From positions 208,818 to 272,817 of the forward strand of contig JAICTZ010000006.1 in the NCBI GenBank assembly GCA_025936115.1: DNA of 64,000 bases, in the 5' to 3' direction. Numbering within the stretch: position 1 is the first letter of the stretch; each line of letters starts with the position of its first letter. Origin of the DNA: Polyangiaceae bacterium. Its GTDB lineage: Bacteria > Myxococcota_A > Polyangia > Polyangiales > Polyangiaceae. Shown piece after piece: positions 18,637 to 27,426 of this stretch. A program made the translations under genes and the position numbers. The notes below the pieces were generated by a model that saw nothing but the letters and a program-made list of their open reading frames with translations, ran no database searches and was not told the origin of the DNA.

Positions 18637-20340
18637 ATGCACGGTAACCCGCGACCTCGCGCGAGCTCGTCTCTACGGCTCGTGCTTGCAACGACGCTAG
18701 GCCTCCTCTGTACGCCCGTCCTGGTCGACCTCGCGGTCTCGGGCAAGCGGCGTCCATTCGGGTACGCCGCGGCGGATACCTTCTACTATTTGGTCGTCGC
18801 GAGAAACGTCGCGCGACACGGCTCGTTTTCCTTCGACGCCGAGCATGCGACGAACGGATTTCACCCGCTGTGGCAGTTGCTCACCGGCGCGCTCGCGTTC
18901 GTGACGGAGCTGTTCGGCGGCCACGGGCGCGCCTTGCTGCTGGCAGCAATCCTCTTGAGCCTCGGCCTCGTGGCGGCGGGCGTCGCGCTGCTTGCCCGCG
19001 CCTTCGCGGACGACGGCGTGCTCACCCCCTGGTTTGCCCTCGTGCCCGTGGGGGTCTACGGCTTCTTGCTGGCGCCGTTCTGGCTCGCACGCCTGGCCGT
19101 ACTCGCCGATCCGGCGACGAGCATGGAGGGACCGTTTCCCGTCTACGGCACGCTCTGGAGCTACGTCAACGGCATGGAAAGCGGGGCCGTGCTCTGCGCC
19201 TTCGGACTTTGCGCGCTCCTGCATCGAGCTTGGAACCGAGCACCGACGCTCGCGCGAGCGGTTCACTATGGACTCGCTTTGGCGGCGCTCACGCTCGCGC
19301 GACTCGACCACGTCTTCTTCGCGCTGGCGCTCACGGCCGAGTGGTGCCTGAGCGCGCTGCATCGCCGCCGGCCGGCGCCCGAATGGCTCGCGCTGCTCGC
19401 TGCCTTCGGTTTACCCGTCGCAACGGATCTCGCCATCAACGTCCACTGGTTCGGCAGCGCGATGCCCATCAGCGGAGCGCTCAAGACGAGCTTCCCTCAC
19501 GTCACTCAGATCCACGTCCAAAGTGTCATCGATACCTGGAAGCTCGGGAGCGCTTACAACCTATTCGTGCTCCAGCGCGAAGCGTCGCTGTTCGTGCCCG
19601 TGATCTTCGCACTCGGTTACCTCGCGCTGACGTTTCGCGTCGAGCTTGCCGGACGCAGGGTCGCTCTTCGTTACCGGGCGACGACTCGCGCGTACGATCG
19701 TTTCCTGACGCCGACGGCCGTGGGAGTCCTTGGCCTCGCCGCCTACAACATTCTCTTCCTCATCGACGGCCCCGGCTCCTGGTACGTGCCGGTTTCGACG
19801 CTGTTCGTCTCGCTCGCCGTCGTCGCGATCATCGACCGTTCCGCCCGGACCCTGCGTCCGAAGGCTGCCCGGCTGGTGCTAGCCGCCGTCACGTGCGTTT
19901 CACTCGCCTTCTTCCTGAAGCTCGAACGTCAAGTCGACTACCACCGCATGTACGCCGACTTCTTCCTTCTCGACGCTCCGGCGATCAGGCGCCACTTCGG
20001 CGGCAAGACGCCGCGCTTCCTCGAGGTCGATGACGGCATCGTGAGCTATTCGCTCGACGTGCCCGCGATGTCGGCCGGACTCGCGCTCGACCCCGAGGGG
20101 CTCGCGGCGGCCCGCGCCGGGCACTTTTACGAGATCGCGTACGAGCGCGGGTTCAAGTGCGTCACGAGCCTCGTCTACGCCTCGGCTCAGGCACTATTTT
20201 CGGATCCGTCGCCCGCCGAGGCGCGGCGCTACGCGCAGGAACGCTTCGGCAGCGAAGATCTCTCGAGCTTCGATTTTCGCTCGGCCTTCGTCACGCCGAG
20301 GGGGACGCTGGCCCTCGTGTGCGGGCGGAAAAAGCGGTGA
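18637..20340 (+). CDS. Polytopic GT-C-like membrane protein
   Basis: 567 residues with about ten membrane helices. The first external loop reads FGYAAADTFYYLVVARNVAR, then HATNGFHPLWQLLTG. This acidic-aromatic loop with TNGFHPLW recurs in a family of uncharacterised bacterial GT-C-like proteins, with the Asp as the likely catalytic or metal residue. A soluble C-terminal region of ~120 residues follows the last helix. It is followed 30 bp later by a methyltransferase and then by the GT2-methyltransferase fusion, all on the + strand and likely co-transcribed. Divergent from the gene at 16857. Confidence 0.68.
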   Translation: MHGNPRPRASSSLRLVLATTLGLLCTPVLVDLAVSGKRRPFGYAAADTFYYLVVARNVARHGSFSFDAEHATNGFHPLWQLLTGALAFVTELFGGHGRALLLAAILLSLGLVAAGVALLARAFADDGVLTPWFALVPVGVYGFLLAPFWLARLAVLADPATSMEGPFPVYGTLWSYVNGMESGAVLCAFGLCALLHRAWNRAPTLARAVHYGLALAALTLARLDHVFFALALTAEWCLSALHRRRPAPEWLALLAAFGLPVATDLAINVHWFGSAMPISGALKTSFPHVTQIHVQSVIDTWKLGSAYNLFVLQREASLFVPVIFALGYLALTFRVELAGRRVALRYRATTRAYDRFLTPTAVGVLGLAAYNILFLIDGPGSWYVPVSTLFVSLAVVAIIDRSARTLRPKAARLVLAAVTCVSLAFFLKLERQVDYHRMYADFFLLDAPAIRRHFGGKTPRFLEVDDGIVSYSLDVPAMSAGLALDPEGLAAARAGHFYEIAYERGFKCVTSLVYASAQALFSDPSPAEARRYAQERFGSEDLSSFDFRSAFVTPRGTLALVCGRKKR

Positions 20341-20370
20341 GCGCGGCCGCGAGTGCTAATCTCGCGGCCC

Positions 20371-21093
20371 GTGACTTACGACCCCGCCCACTACGTCGGC
20401 ACCGAGCTCGAGCTGTTTGCCACCGCGACGAACTGGAAAGCTTACTACTCGCGCCGCATCGCACCTTGGGTTCGCGGCGACGTGCTCGAGGTGGGCGCCG
20501 GCATCGGCACGAATACGCGCGAGCTGCGCACTCCGGCCGTGAAAAGCTGGCTCTGTCTCGAACCGGACGCGGCGCTCGCGGCTCAGGCGCGCGAGCTCGT
20601 GTCTTCGCTGCCCGATTGTGAGGTCGTCGTCGGCACGACCCAGACGACGGCGCTCGGCACCTACGACAGCGTGCTCTACATCGACGTGCTCGAGCATATC
20701 GAGCACGACCGGGACGAGCTCGAGCGCGCCGCCAAGCTCCTGCGCGAGGACGGCTTCCTCGTGGTGCTCTGCCCCGCGCATCAGGAGCTCTACAGTGAGC
20801 TCGATCGTGCAGTCGGTCATTTCCGCCGCTACGACGCCGAAACACTGACCGCGTGCGGGCCCGCCTCACTATCGCTCGAAAAGGTCTACTACCTCGACTC
20901 GGTCGGCATGCTTGCCTCGCTCGCCAATCGAGCGGTGTTGAAGAGCGGCCAGCCGAGCGTGGGGCAAATCAAGGTCTGGGATCGCGTGATGATTCCGCTC
21001 TCTCGCCTGCTGGATCCATGCATCGGCTACAAGCTCGGGAAGTCGGTCGTCGCAGTCTGGCGCCGAGTACCGACTCGACCTGACGTGGGCTAG
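20371..21093 (+). CDS. SAM-dependent methyltransferase
   Basis: About 240 residues from GTG 20371 (VTYDPAHYVG); GTG 20353 is an alternative. Motif I is DVLEVGAGIGTNTRELR, motif II acidic CLEPDAALAA, motif IV YDSVLYIDVLEHIEHDRDE, then LREDGFLVVLCPAHQELY. The following SELDRAVGHFRRYD is typical of methyltransferases placed beside polyprenol glycosyltransferases in polysaccharide clusters. It sits between the GT-C-like gene and the GT2 fusion, 13 bp before the latter. Substrate unknown. Confidence 0.82.
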   Translation: MTYDPAHYVGTELELFATATNWKAYYSRRIAPWVRGDVLEVGAGIGTNTRELRTPAVKSWLCLEPDAALAAQARELVSSLPDCEVVVGTTQTTALGTYDSVLYIDVLEHIEHDRDELERAAKLLREDGFLVVLCPAHQELYSELDRAVGHFRRYDAETLTACGPASLSLEKVYYLDSVGMLASLANRAVLKSGQPSVGQIKVWDRVMIPLSRLLDPCIGYKLGKSVVAVWRRVPTRPDVG

Positions 21094-21106
21094 TATTGCC
21101 GCGAGC

Positions 21107-22867
21107 GTGAAAGATCCTTTGCTGCCCTCTTTGAACAAGATTTTGGTGTTTACGGCCACTTACAACGAGGCCGACAACATCGCGCTCCTCGTGCGTGAAG
21201 TGTTCGAGACGCTGCCGCACTGCGAGATGCTCGTCGTAGACGACGCCTCACCGGACGGCACCGGGCGGCTGCTCGACGAGCTCTGCCGCAGCGAGCCGCG
21301 CCTGCACGTCGTGCATCGCCCCAGCAAGAACGGCCTCGGCACGGCGCACAAGCTCGCGATCAAGTACGCGCTAGCCCACGATTACGACGCACTCATCACG
21401 ATGGACGCGGATTTTTCGCACCATCCCAAATATTTGCCACAAATGGTGAGCGAGCTCGCGCAAGCCGAGTTCGTCACGGGCTCGCGCTTCATCCCTGGGG
21501 GTAGCTGCGAGTACCCGCCGGCGCGCCGCGTGCTGAGCCGCACGGCGAGCACGCTCACGCGCGTGCTCCTCGGCATTCCGCTGCACGAGACGACGACGTC
21601 TTATCGCGGCTTCCGACGCTCGCTGCTCGAGCGCATGAACGTCGACGCCATCCGCTCCGAGGGCTACTCGTACTTCGTCGAATCGCTGTTCTTGGTCGAT
21701 CGTTTGGTGCGGCGCGAAAAAGCCGCGGGCGCGCTGCGCGAGTTTCCGATTCGCTTCGAGGACCGGCGCGCCGGCGCCACCAAGATCTCGAAGAAAGAAA
21801 TTTGGAAGGGATTTTCCAATCTCGCGCGCCTCACGTTCAAGCGCGCGGTCGGCCGCACGAATCCCGGCCCGGCCCCCGCGGAACCCGAAGGGACCAGCCT
21901 CTGCAACGCCTGCGGCTGCGCCTACTACGTCGAAGAATATCCCGCCACGAACGTGGGCCATGCGAGCGCGAGCTACCGCTGCACGAGCACGGGGCACGCC
22001 TCCCACGGGCGCCTCGTGCGCTGTCTGGGTTGCGGCCTCGTTTATACGAATCCACAGCTTCCGCCGCAGGAGATGGTGGAGCTTTACGGCAATGTCGAGG
22101 ACAAGACTTACCTCGAGAACGTCGACGCGCGAGTGCGCACGTTCACGCGGAACCTGGACTCGATCCTGCCGTACTTGCCGGCGCGGGGGCGCTTGCTCGA
22201 CGTGGGCTCGTATTGCGGCATCTTCCTGCACGTGGCGCGCGATCGCGGGTACGACGTGACCGGCGTCGAGCCTTCGCGCTGGGCGTCGAGCTACGCTCGT
22301 GAAAAGTACGGTCTCAACACCATCACCGGCACGCTCGCGGACGTACCGCGCGCGGAACCCTTCGACGTCATTTGTTCCTGGGACGTGCTCGAGCACCTAT
22401 CGGATCCGGCACGCGAGCTCGCGCTAGTGAACGAGCGCCTGCGCTACGGCGGCGTCTTCGCTTTCTCTACCGTCGATTACGAAAACTGGTTTCCTCAGCT
22501 AGCCGGCGAGCGCTGGCCTTGGATGATGGACATGCACCTTTATTACTTCGATCAGAAGGTGCTGACGCAGATGCTCGAGCGCGCGGGTTTTCGCGTGCTC
22601 CATGTCCACCCGTATTGTCACATCGTGACGTTCGATTACTTCGCGGCGAAGCTCGAGGCCCTTCGCGTCCCCGGCGCGCGGCTCTTGCGCGAAGCCGCCG
22701 CGCGGACCTCGCTGCGCGCGGCGTACCTGCCGTTCCGCTTCGGGGACATTCAGCTCTTCGTCTGCGAGAAGGTGCGCGACGTAACGGCGAGCGAGGGCGC
22801 GAACGGCACGACGACGAACGGCACGACGACGAACGGCACGCGCGCGCAGCCGAGAGCGCTGGCGTGA
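21107..22867 (+). CDS. Fused GT2 polyprenol-phosphate glycosyltransferase and methyltransferase
   Basis: Two complete enzymes in one 586-residue frame. Residues ~1-245 are a dolichol-phosphate-mannose-synthase-like GT2: ILVFTATYNEADNIALLV, VVDDASPDGTG, the DxD-like MDADFSHHP, VTGSRFIPGG and FPIRFEDRRAGATKISKKEI. After a Pro-rich linker, residues ~265-330 hold four cysteines (CNACGCAYY and CLGCGLVYTNPQ), a probable zinc ribbon. A class I methyltransferase follows: GRLLDVGSYCGIFLHVARD, VTGVEPSRW, FDVICSWDVLEHLSDP. The tail repeats NGTTTNGTTTNGT. The GT2 part lacks C-terminal membrane helices. Start is GTG 21107. The domains may act in sequence on one lipid-linked sugar; that is inference. Confidence 0.85.
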   Translation: MKDPLLPSLNKILVFTATYNEADNIALLVREVFETLPHCEMLVVDDASPDGTGRLLDELCRSEPRLHVVHRPSKNGLGTAHKLAIKYALAHDYDALITMDADFSHHPKYLPQMVSELAQAEFVTGSRFIPGGSCEYPPARRVLSRTASTLTRVLLGIPLHETTTSYRGFRRSLLERMNVDAIRSEGYSYFVESLFLVDRLVRREKAAGALREFPIRFEDRRAGATKISKKEIWKGFSNLARLTFKRAVGRTNPGPAPAEPEGTSLCNACGCAYYVEEYPATNVGHASASYRCTSTGHASHGRLVRCLGCGLVYTNPQLPPQEMVELYGNVEDKTYLENVDARVRTFTRNLDSILPYLPARGRLLDVGSYCGIFLHVARDRGYDVTGVEPSRWASSYAREKYGLNTITGTLADVPRAEPFDVICSWDVLEHLSDPARELALVNERLRYGGVFAFSTVDYENWFPQLAGERWPWMMDMHLYYFDQKVLTQMLERAGFRVLHVHPYCHIVTFDYFAAKLEALRVPGARLLREAAARTSLRAAYLPFRFGDIQLFVCEKVRDVTASEGANGTTTNGTTTNGTRAQPRALA

Positions 22868-22874
22868 CGCGAGC

Positions 22875-24488
22875 TCACGGCCTGACGTAGAGGCGATCGT
22901 TGATTTTGCGGTAGTGAAAGCGCTCGAGAAACGGCCAAACCAAAGTTTGCAGGTGGCGCCCCTTGCGCCATTCGTTCTCGGGGTCGAGGAACACGACCGC
23001 CGGCCGATTGCGCACGAGTTGCTGGTAGAGCGGACGCAGCCGCTCCTCGTCGGTCGCGCCTTCGTAGGACGGCAGGATCTCGTCGATGATGTTCGTCTCG
23101 CGCACGGCGCTGACCCGATCGGCGCGGGCGTAGAGCTGCGGCGTTCCCGTCGTGAAGATGCGATCGCTCGGCTTGGTATTGCGAGCGATGAACGCGAGCA
23201 GCCCCGGCTGCGGCTCGCGCCAGGGGATACGAACGAACCGCTCGCGATTGTATTGCTCGAGCGTTGGCCAGAGGTGTGCGGCGATGAACACCAAGGCCGC
23301 CGCGCTCACGGCGAAACGTACCCGGCGGCTGGCGGCCCCTAGCGGCCAGCGCAACGAATCCGCGCCGACGACGAGCACGTAGAGCACGCCGGCCATCGAC
23401 ATCACGCAATAATGCGTCCACATGCACGTCGTAGCGACGGATGCCCAGAGACCTGCGACCGTCGCCGCGACCAAGCTCACGAAGAGCCCGAAGGAACGCT
23501 GCAGCGCGAAGATCGCACCCGGAATCGCGAGCGGCGCGAGATAGCCGAGCGTGTTCTCGTTCAAAAACGTGGTCCGGATGTGTGCCCAAGCCACACCGAA
23601 ACCGTCGTCCGGGTGCGCGATGCCGAGCGCCACGCAATACGAGGTGTGCGGGTCACGATAGATGCGCGAGTAACTGCGCATCAGAGCGAAGTACGCTTTC
23701 ATGGCGCCCGTCGGCACCATGTACAGCGACAGCAGCAGAAAGAACGCACCCACCCCGAGCAAGCTGTAGCGGGCGAAAAACAGCGCGCGCTCGCGGAGCG
23801 GCCCGCGCCGGCAGAAGAACATGCCGAACCAGGTCGCGAGCACGACCCCGCCGATCGGCTCCTTCGAAAGTACGGCGCACGACATGAAGAAGCCGCCGAG
23901 CGCCGTAACGACTTTGCCGAAACGACCCTCCCACAGGAACGCCGCGAGCCCGAGGATGTAATACGTGACCCCGATGGACTCGCAGTCCGTCAGCGAGGTG
24001 TCGTGAAAGGTCTGGCTCATGAAGAGCCACAAGAACCCAGCGACGAGGGCGGCCGCCAAGAAGCGCTCGATACCGCGCGCGATCAGCGAAACCTGGAGCG
24101 CGAGCGCCGCCGCGAGCGGGACAATCGCGAAGAACGTGCGAAATCCGTAGTTGAGCCCGAACAGCTTGATCGCGATGGCGTGCGTGATGAACGAGACGGG
24201 CGGCTTGAACTCGAGGAAGTCCTTGTACGGCGCGAGCCCCTTCGTGATGCACCAGCCGCCCCACGTGAAGAACTCCTCGTCGTAGCCGGGATAGTTCGTG
24301 TAGAGCGGCTTGTTCAGCGTCAGAAACACCCACGCGACGAGCGCGAGCGTGAGGGCGTCGAGCGCGAACGACGTAAAACGCCGTCGATCGGCCGTGGTGA
24401 GCGTCCAGCCGCCGCCGACTCGCGTCCCGTGCTCACGAACGGCACGGCGTTGGAGCAGAGCAGTGACAGCCGCCGGCAGCTCGCTCAT
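22875..24488 (-). CDS. Polytopic GT39/GT-C-like membrane protein
   Basis: 537 residues. A cytoplasmic start of ~40 residues is followed by the first helix and a loop YTNYPGYDEEFFTWGGW, whose acidic residues match the catalytic loop of PMT/ArnT-family enzymes, and then by LEFKPPVSFITHAIA. About ten further helices follow, then a soluble C-terminal domain of ~110 residues. Last gene of the minus-strand heptose-glycan run (GT2 at 24556, epimerase, GmhA-like, transaldolase, GmhB-like). A role in transferring the heptose-type sugar or a sugar made by the adjacent GT2 is possible. Confidence 0.68.
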   Translation of the reverse strand: MSELPAAVTALLQRRAVREHGTRVGGGWTLTTADRRRFTSFALDALTLALVAWVFLTLNKPLYTNYPGYDEEFFTWGGWCITKGLAPYKDFLEFKPPVSFITHAIAIKLFGLNYGFRTFFAIVPLAAALALQVSLIARGIERFLAAALVAGFLWLFMSQTFHDTSLTDCESIGVTYYILGLAAFLWEGRFGKVVTALGGFFMSCAVLSKEPIGGVVLATWFGMFFCRRGPLRERALFFARYSLLGVGAFFLLLSLYMVPTGAMKAYFALMRSYSRIYRDPHTSYCVALGIAHPDDGFGVAWAHIRTTFLNENTLGYLAPLAIPGAIFALQRSFGLFVSLVAATVAGLWASVATTCMWTHYCVMSMAGVLYVLVVGADSLRWPLGAASRRVRFAVSAAALVFIAAHLWPTLEQYNRERFVRIPWREPQPGLLAFIARNTKPSDRIFTTGTPQLYARADRVSAVRETNIIDEILPSYEGATDEERLRPLYQQLVRNRPAVVFLDPENEWRKGRHLQTLVWPFLERFHYRKINDRLYVRP

Positions 24489-24555
24489 GACCGCTGGTCG
24501 AGCTGCACGCGGCGGTTCGAGCTCGGCGATTCGAGAGGCGCGCTCAGCATTGGCC

Positions 24556-25797
24556 TCACCGTTTCCGCACCGCGAACGCGGTCGCGTGCAAAATCAGCGT
24601 GAACGTGAAGGACATGAATCCTGCGCTCATGAGCATCAAGCCCGTGAATCCGAGATAATTCATCGGGTCGTTTTCTGCCTCGGGCAAGCGCAGGCCCATC
24701 CGGAAGTACATGCGCAGCAGCAATGCCGCACACACGAACCCAATGCTGAAGACGAGACCGCTCAGCACGACGGCGCGCGTGTAGCTGAAGCGACGAAACC
24801 ACTTCGCCGTTTCGTCGCCCGTATAATCGAAAAAGACTTTCGACAAGATGCCCATGTAGATGCACTGCAGGCCGAGCAGCGCGAGCGTCATGCCGAGCAG
24901 CATCCAGTGGAGCGAGAGCTGAACCGGACCGAGCGTGATCGGACCGAACGAGAGCGGCAGCGCGAGCAGCGAGCCCACGGCGAAGAGCAAGATGCCCGGC
25001 TTGAATAGGAAGAAGTCTGCGCCGTACACGAACATGGCGCGCAGGTTGATCCAGGCGGCGTGCCAGGGCGAAAACCAGCCGGAGCGCTTGTGGTGGCTCA
25101 GGCGTCCTTCGCGATCCTTGAGGAAGCGAATTGGTACTTCTTCCGTGCGCAAGCGCATGTGCACGGACTTGAGCACCATCTCGGAGGCGTACTCCCAGGA
25201 CTGCGAGCGAATATCCATGCGCGCGAGGGCGTCCTTGCTGATGCCGCGCATGCCGCAGTGGATGTCGGAAAAGTGACTCGAGAAGATGACGTTCAGGATC
25301 CAGGTCGTGAGGGGCGTGCCGAAGTAGCGATGCAGGGGCGGCATCGAACCGGGCTCGATGTAGCCGCGAAAACGCGAGCCCATGACGAACTCGGCGCCGC
25401 CGTGGAACTTCTCGACGAAAGGCGCAAGCTCGCGAAAGTCGTAGGTGCAGTCGCAGTCGCCCATCACCACGTATTTGCCGCGGATGAACGGCAAAGCGTC
25501 TTGATACGCGCGGCCGAGCCCGCGCTTCGGCGTCTTCAGCACGCGCGCGCCGCCCGCGAGCGCAAGCTCCATCGTGCGGTCCTTACCGCTATCGACGATG
25601 AGGATTTCGCCGCGCACGCTCGCCTTCTGCATGCCTTCGTGACACCACGCGACGAAGTCGGAAATCGTGAGCTCCTCGTTGAGGGCGGGGATCACGATGG
25701 ACAACTCGGGGTCTTCGACGTCGCTCGTGGGGAGCGCGAGCGAGATTTCGGGATCGTGCGGCGCGGGGCCGCCTCTTTGCGGAACGAGCGCGGTCAC
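24556..25797 (-). CDS. GT2 glycosyltransferase with four C-terminal membrane helices
   Basis: 413 residues. The GT-A domain starts LSIVIPALNEELTISDFV; it has VDSGKDRTMELA, a metal site in YVVMGDCDCTYDFRELAP (~120), GSRFRGYIEPGSMP and DIHCGMRGISKDA. The domain resembles polyprenyl-phosphate glucosyl/mannosyltransferases. About four helices follow (~255-400). It lies 6 bp downstream of the epimerase stop and 67 bp before the GT-C-like gene, so it is likely co-transcribed with both. Likely makes a membrane-linked sugar from a nucleotide sugar; the sugar is unknown. Confidence 0.85.
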   Translation of the reverse strand: MTALVPQRGGPAPHDPEISLALPTSDVEDPELSIVIPALNEELTISDFVAWCHEGMQKASVRGEILIVDSGKDRTMELALAGGARVLKTPKRGLGRAYQDALPFIRGKYVVMGDCDCTYDFRELAPFVEKFHGGAEFVMGSRFRGYIEPGSMPPLHRYFGTPLTTWILNVIFSSHFSDIHCGMRGISKDALARMDIRSQSWEYASEMVLKSVHMRLRTEEVPIRFLKDREGRLSHHKRSGWFSPWHAAWINLRAMFVYGADFFLFKPGILLFAVGSLLALPLSFGPITLGPVQLSLHWMLLGMTLALLGLQCIYMGILSKVFFDYTGDETAKWFRRFSYTRAVVLSGLVFSIGFVCAALLLRMYFRMGLRLPEAENDPMNYLGFTGLMLMSAGFMSFTFTLILHATAFAVRKR

Positions 25798-25803
25798 GCT
25801 GCC

Positions 25804-26802
25804 TTACATCCTGCCGGCTTGCATGTCGGGAATCATCGCGCGAATGGCGGCGCCGAGCGCTTCACGCGAGTTGTGCTTCGGCGCGAATCCGAGCGCGCGG
25901 ATGCGCTCGTTCTTGAGCCGCACGACCGGCACGTCGCCCTTCCAGCCGCGATCGCCGCCCGTGTAGGCGAAGCGCACAGAACCCTTGGGCAAGCCGACGC
26001 ACTCCACGGCGAGCTCCGCGATCTCGCGCACGGTGATCTCGTCACCCGTGCCGACGTTGTATACTTCGTAACGCTTCTCCGTGCGCTCGTAGGCGAGCAA
26101 CACGGCGCGCACGATATCGGAGACGTGAACGTACGACTTGCTCTGCGTGCCGTCGCCGAGGATCTTGAGCTCGCTCGGGTCGGCGAGCAGGCGGCGCGCG
26201 AAATCGAAGCCGACGCCATGCGTCTGGCGCGGCCCGACGACGTTGCCGAAGCGGAAGGCGCAGCCGGACAGGCCGAACATGTACGAATAGCTCGCGATCA
26301 GCGCCTCACCCGCGAGCTTGCTGGCACCGTACGTCGAGATCGGAAGCAGCGAACCTTGCGTCTCGGCGATCTCGAGCGCGCCGAGGTCGCCGTACACGCC
26401 GCTGCCCGAAGCGTACAGGATGCGCTTGGCCGTGGTCGTCCGCATGGCTTCGACCACGGAGTTGGTGAGCACCGTGCCCTGCCAAAAGTCGATGTCCGGC
26501 TCGGTCGCCGCGCGGGCGATGTCGGGATTGGACGCGAGGTGAATCACCACGTCGTGACCCTCCATCGCGCGCCTGAGGGCGGCGGTGTCCTCGACGTTGC
26601 CGCGCACCACGTTCAACCGCGAGTCCGAGCGGTGCGCCTCGTAATGCCACTCCCTGCCCGACGAGAAGTTGTCGTAGAGCGTCACCGCCGCGGCCTTACC
26701 AGCGCCGAGGAGGAAGTCGGTGAAGTGCGAGCCAATGAAACCCGCGCCGCCGACGATGAAGAAGCGCGTGCCGGCGAGCGTATTTTTCCAGGTGCCGTCC
26801 AT
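25804..26802 (-). CDS. NAD-dependent epimerase/dehydratase (extended SDR)
   Basis: 332-residue extended short-chain dehydrogenase acting on nucleotide sugars. The NAD-binding GxxGxxG is FIVGGAGFIGSHFTDFL (~15-30), an acidic strand end follows (LYDNFSSG), and the catalytic YxxxK is in STYGASKLAGEAL (~152). FRFGNVVGPRQTHGVGFDFA and DGTQSKSYVHVSDIV are typical of UDP/GDP-sugar epimerases. It lies 27 bp after the GmhA-like gene and 6 bp before the GT2 gene. In other heptose loci such enzymes remodel GDP-heptose; UDP-glucuronate or UDP-glucose epimerase activity is an alternative. Confidence 0.87.
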   Translation of the reverse strand: MDGTWKNTLAGTRFFIVGGAGFIGSHFTDFLLGAGKAAAVTLYDNFSSGREWHYEAHRSDSRLNVVRGNVEDTAALRRAMEGHDVVIHLASNPDIARAATEPDIDFWQGTVLTNSVVEAMRTTTAKRILYASGSGVYGDLGALEIAETQGSLLPISTYGASKLAGEALIASYSYMFGLSGCAFRFGNVVGPRQTHGVGFDFARRLLADPSELKILGDGTQSKSYVHVSDIVRAVLLAYERTEKRYEVYNVGTGDEITVREIAELAVECVGLPKGSVRFAYTGGDRGWKGDVPVVRLKNERIRALGFAPKHNSREALGAAIRAMIPDMQAGRM

Positions 26803-26829
26803 GAGAAGCCGCCGGGACTCTACTTCAGT

Positions 26830-27426
26830 TCACTTCACGGATTCCCACTTCGTGGCGGCGCGTTTCAAGGCGGGGTGGCTCACGAGCAGGTGCCAGACGA
26901 CCGCGGCAAGGCCCTCGGTGTGCGGCGTGATGCGATCGGGCGAAACCGTGGGAATCACGACGCACGCATCGGCCACCTTGGCCGTGTATCCGCCGTCTTT
27001 GCCCACGATCCCGAAGACGCGCGCGCCTACCGTCTTCGCGAGCTCGAGCGCGAGCACGAGGTTCGGCGAAACGTTCTTTTCTTTGTTGCCGCCCCCGACG
27101 GAAAAGACGAGCACGGCGTCGCGCGGACCGAGCCGTGACACCTTGAGCCATTCCGAAAAGCTCGTGTCCCAACCCTCGTCGTTGACGCGCGCGGTGAGCT
27201 CGGAAACGTTGTCCGTGGGCGCGTAGGACTCGAAGGCGCACAGCTTGCGAAAATCGTTGACGGCGTGGCTCGCGTGACCGGCCGACCCGCCCACACCGAG
27301 GATGAAGAGCCGCCCGCCGCCTTCACGCGCCGCGGCAAGTCCCGTCGCCAGGCGGTCGATGAGCGCGCCGTCGAGCGCGCGCAGGATCTGGACGCTCTCC
27401 TCCAAAAATTGTTCAGTGAAATTCAT
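26830..27426 (-). CDS. gmhA: Phosphoheptose isomerase-like SIS-domain protein
   Basis: A single-SIS-domain protein of 198 aa, the length of GmhA, which converts sedoheptulose 7-phosphate to D-glycero-D-manno-heptose 7-phosphate. The phosphate-binding start is FILGVGGSAGHASHAVNDF (~42-60), matching the GNGGSAADAQH region of GmhA; VLVFSVGGGNKEKNVSPNL follows, and the C-terminal TPHTEGLAAVVWHLL takes the place of the catalytic E/H helix. The metal and acid residues are only partly matched, so a related SIS isomerase is possible. Its ATG overlaps the transaldolase stop by 4 bp, and the pathway partners GmhB-, HddC- and HddA-like are in the same window. Confidence 0.82.
   Translation of the reverse strand: MNFTEQFLEESVQILRALDGALIDRLATGLAAAREGGGRLFILGVGGSAGHASHAVNDFRKLCAFESYAPTDNVSELTARVNDEGWDTSFSEWLKVSRLGPRDAVLVFSVGGGNKEKNVSPNLVLALELAKTVGARVFGIVGKDGGYTAKVADACVVIPTVSPDRITPHTEGLAAVVWHLLVSHPALKRAATKWESVK

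Noticed and set aside
17571..18647. 358-codon + strand open frame opposite the membrane protein at 16857
   Set aside because: Antisense shadow; Arg/Glu/Gln-rich without domain signs.
23412..24602. 396-codon + strand open frame opposite the GT-C-like gene at 22875
   Set aside because: Translation is highly charged and without motifs, typical of antisense to a membrane protein gene.
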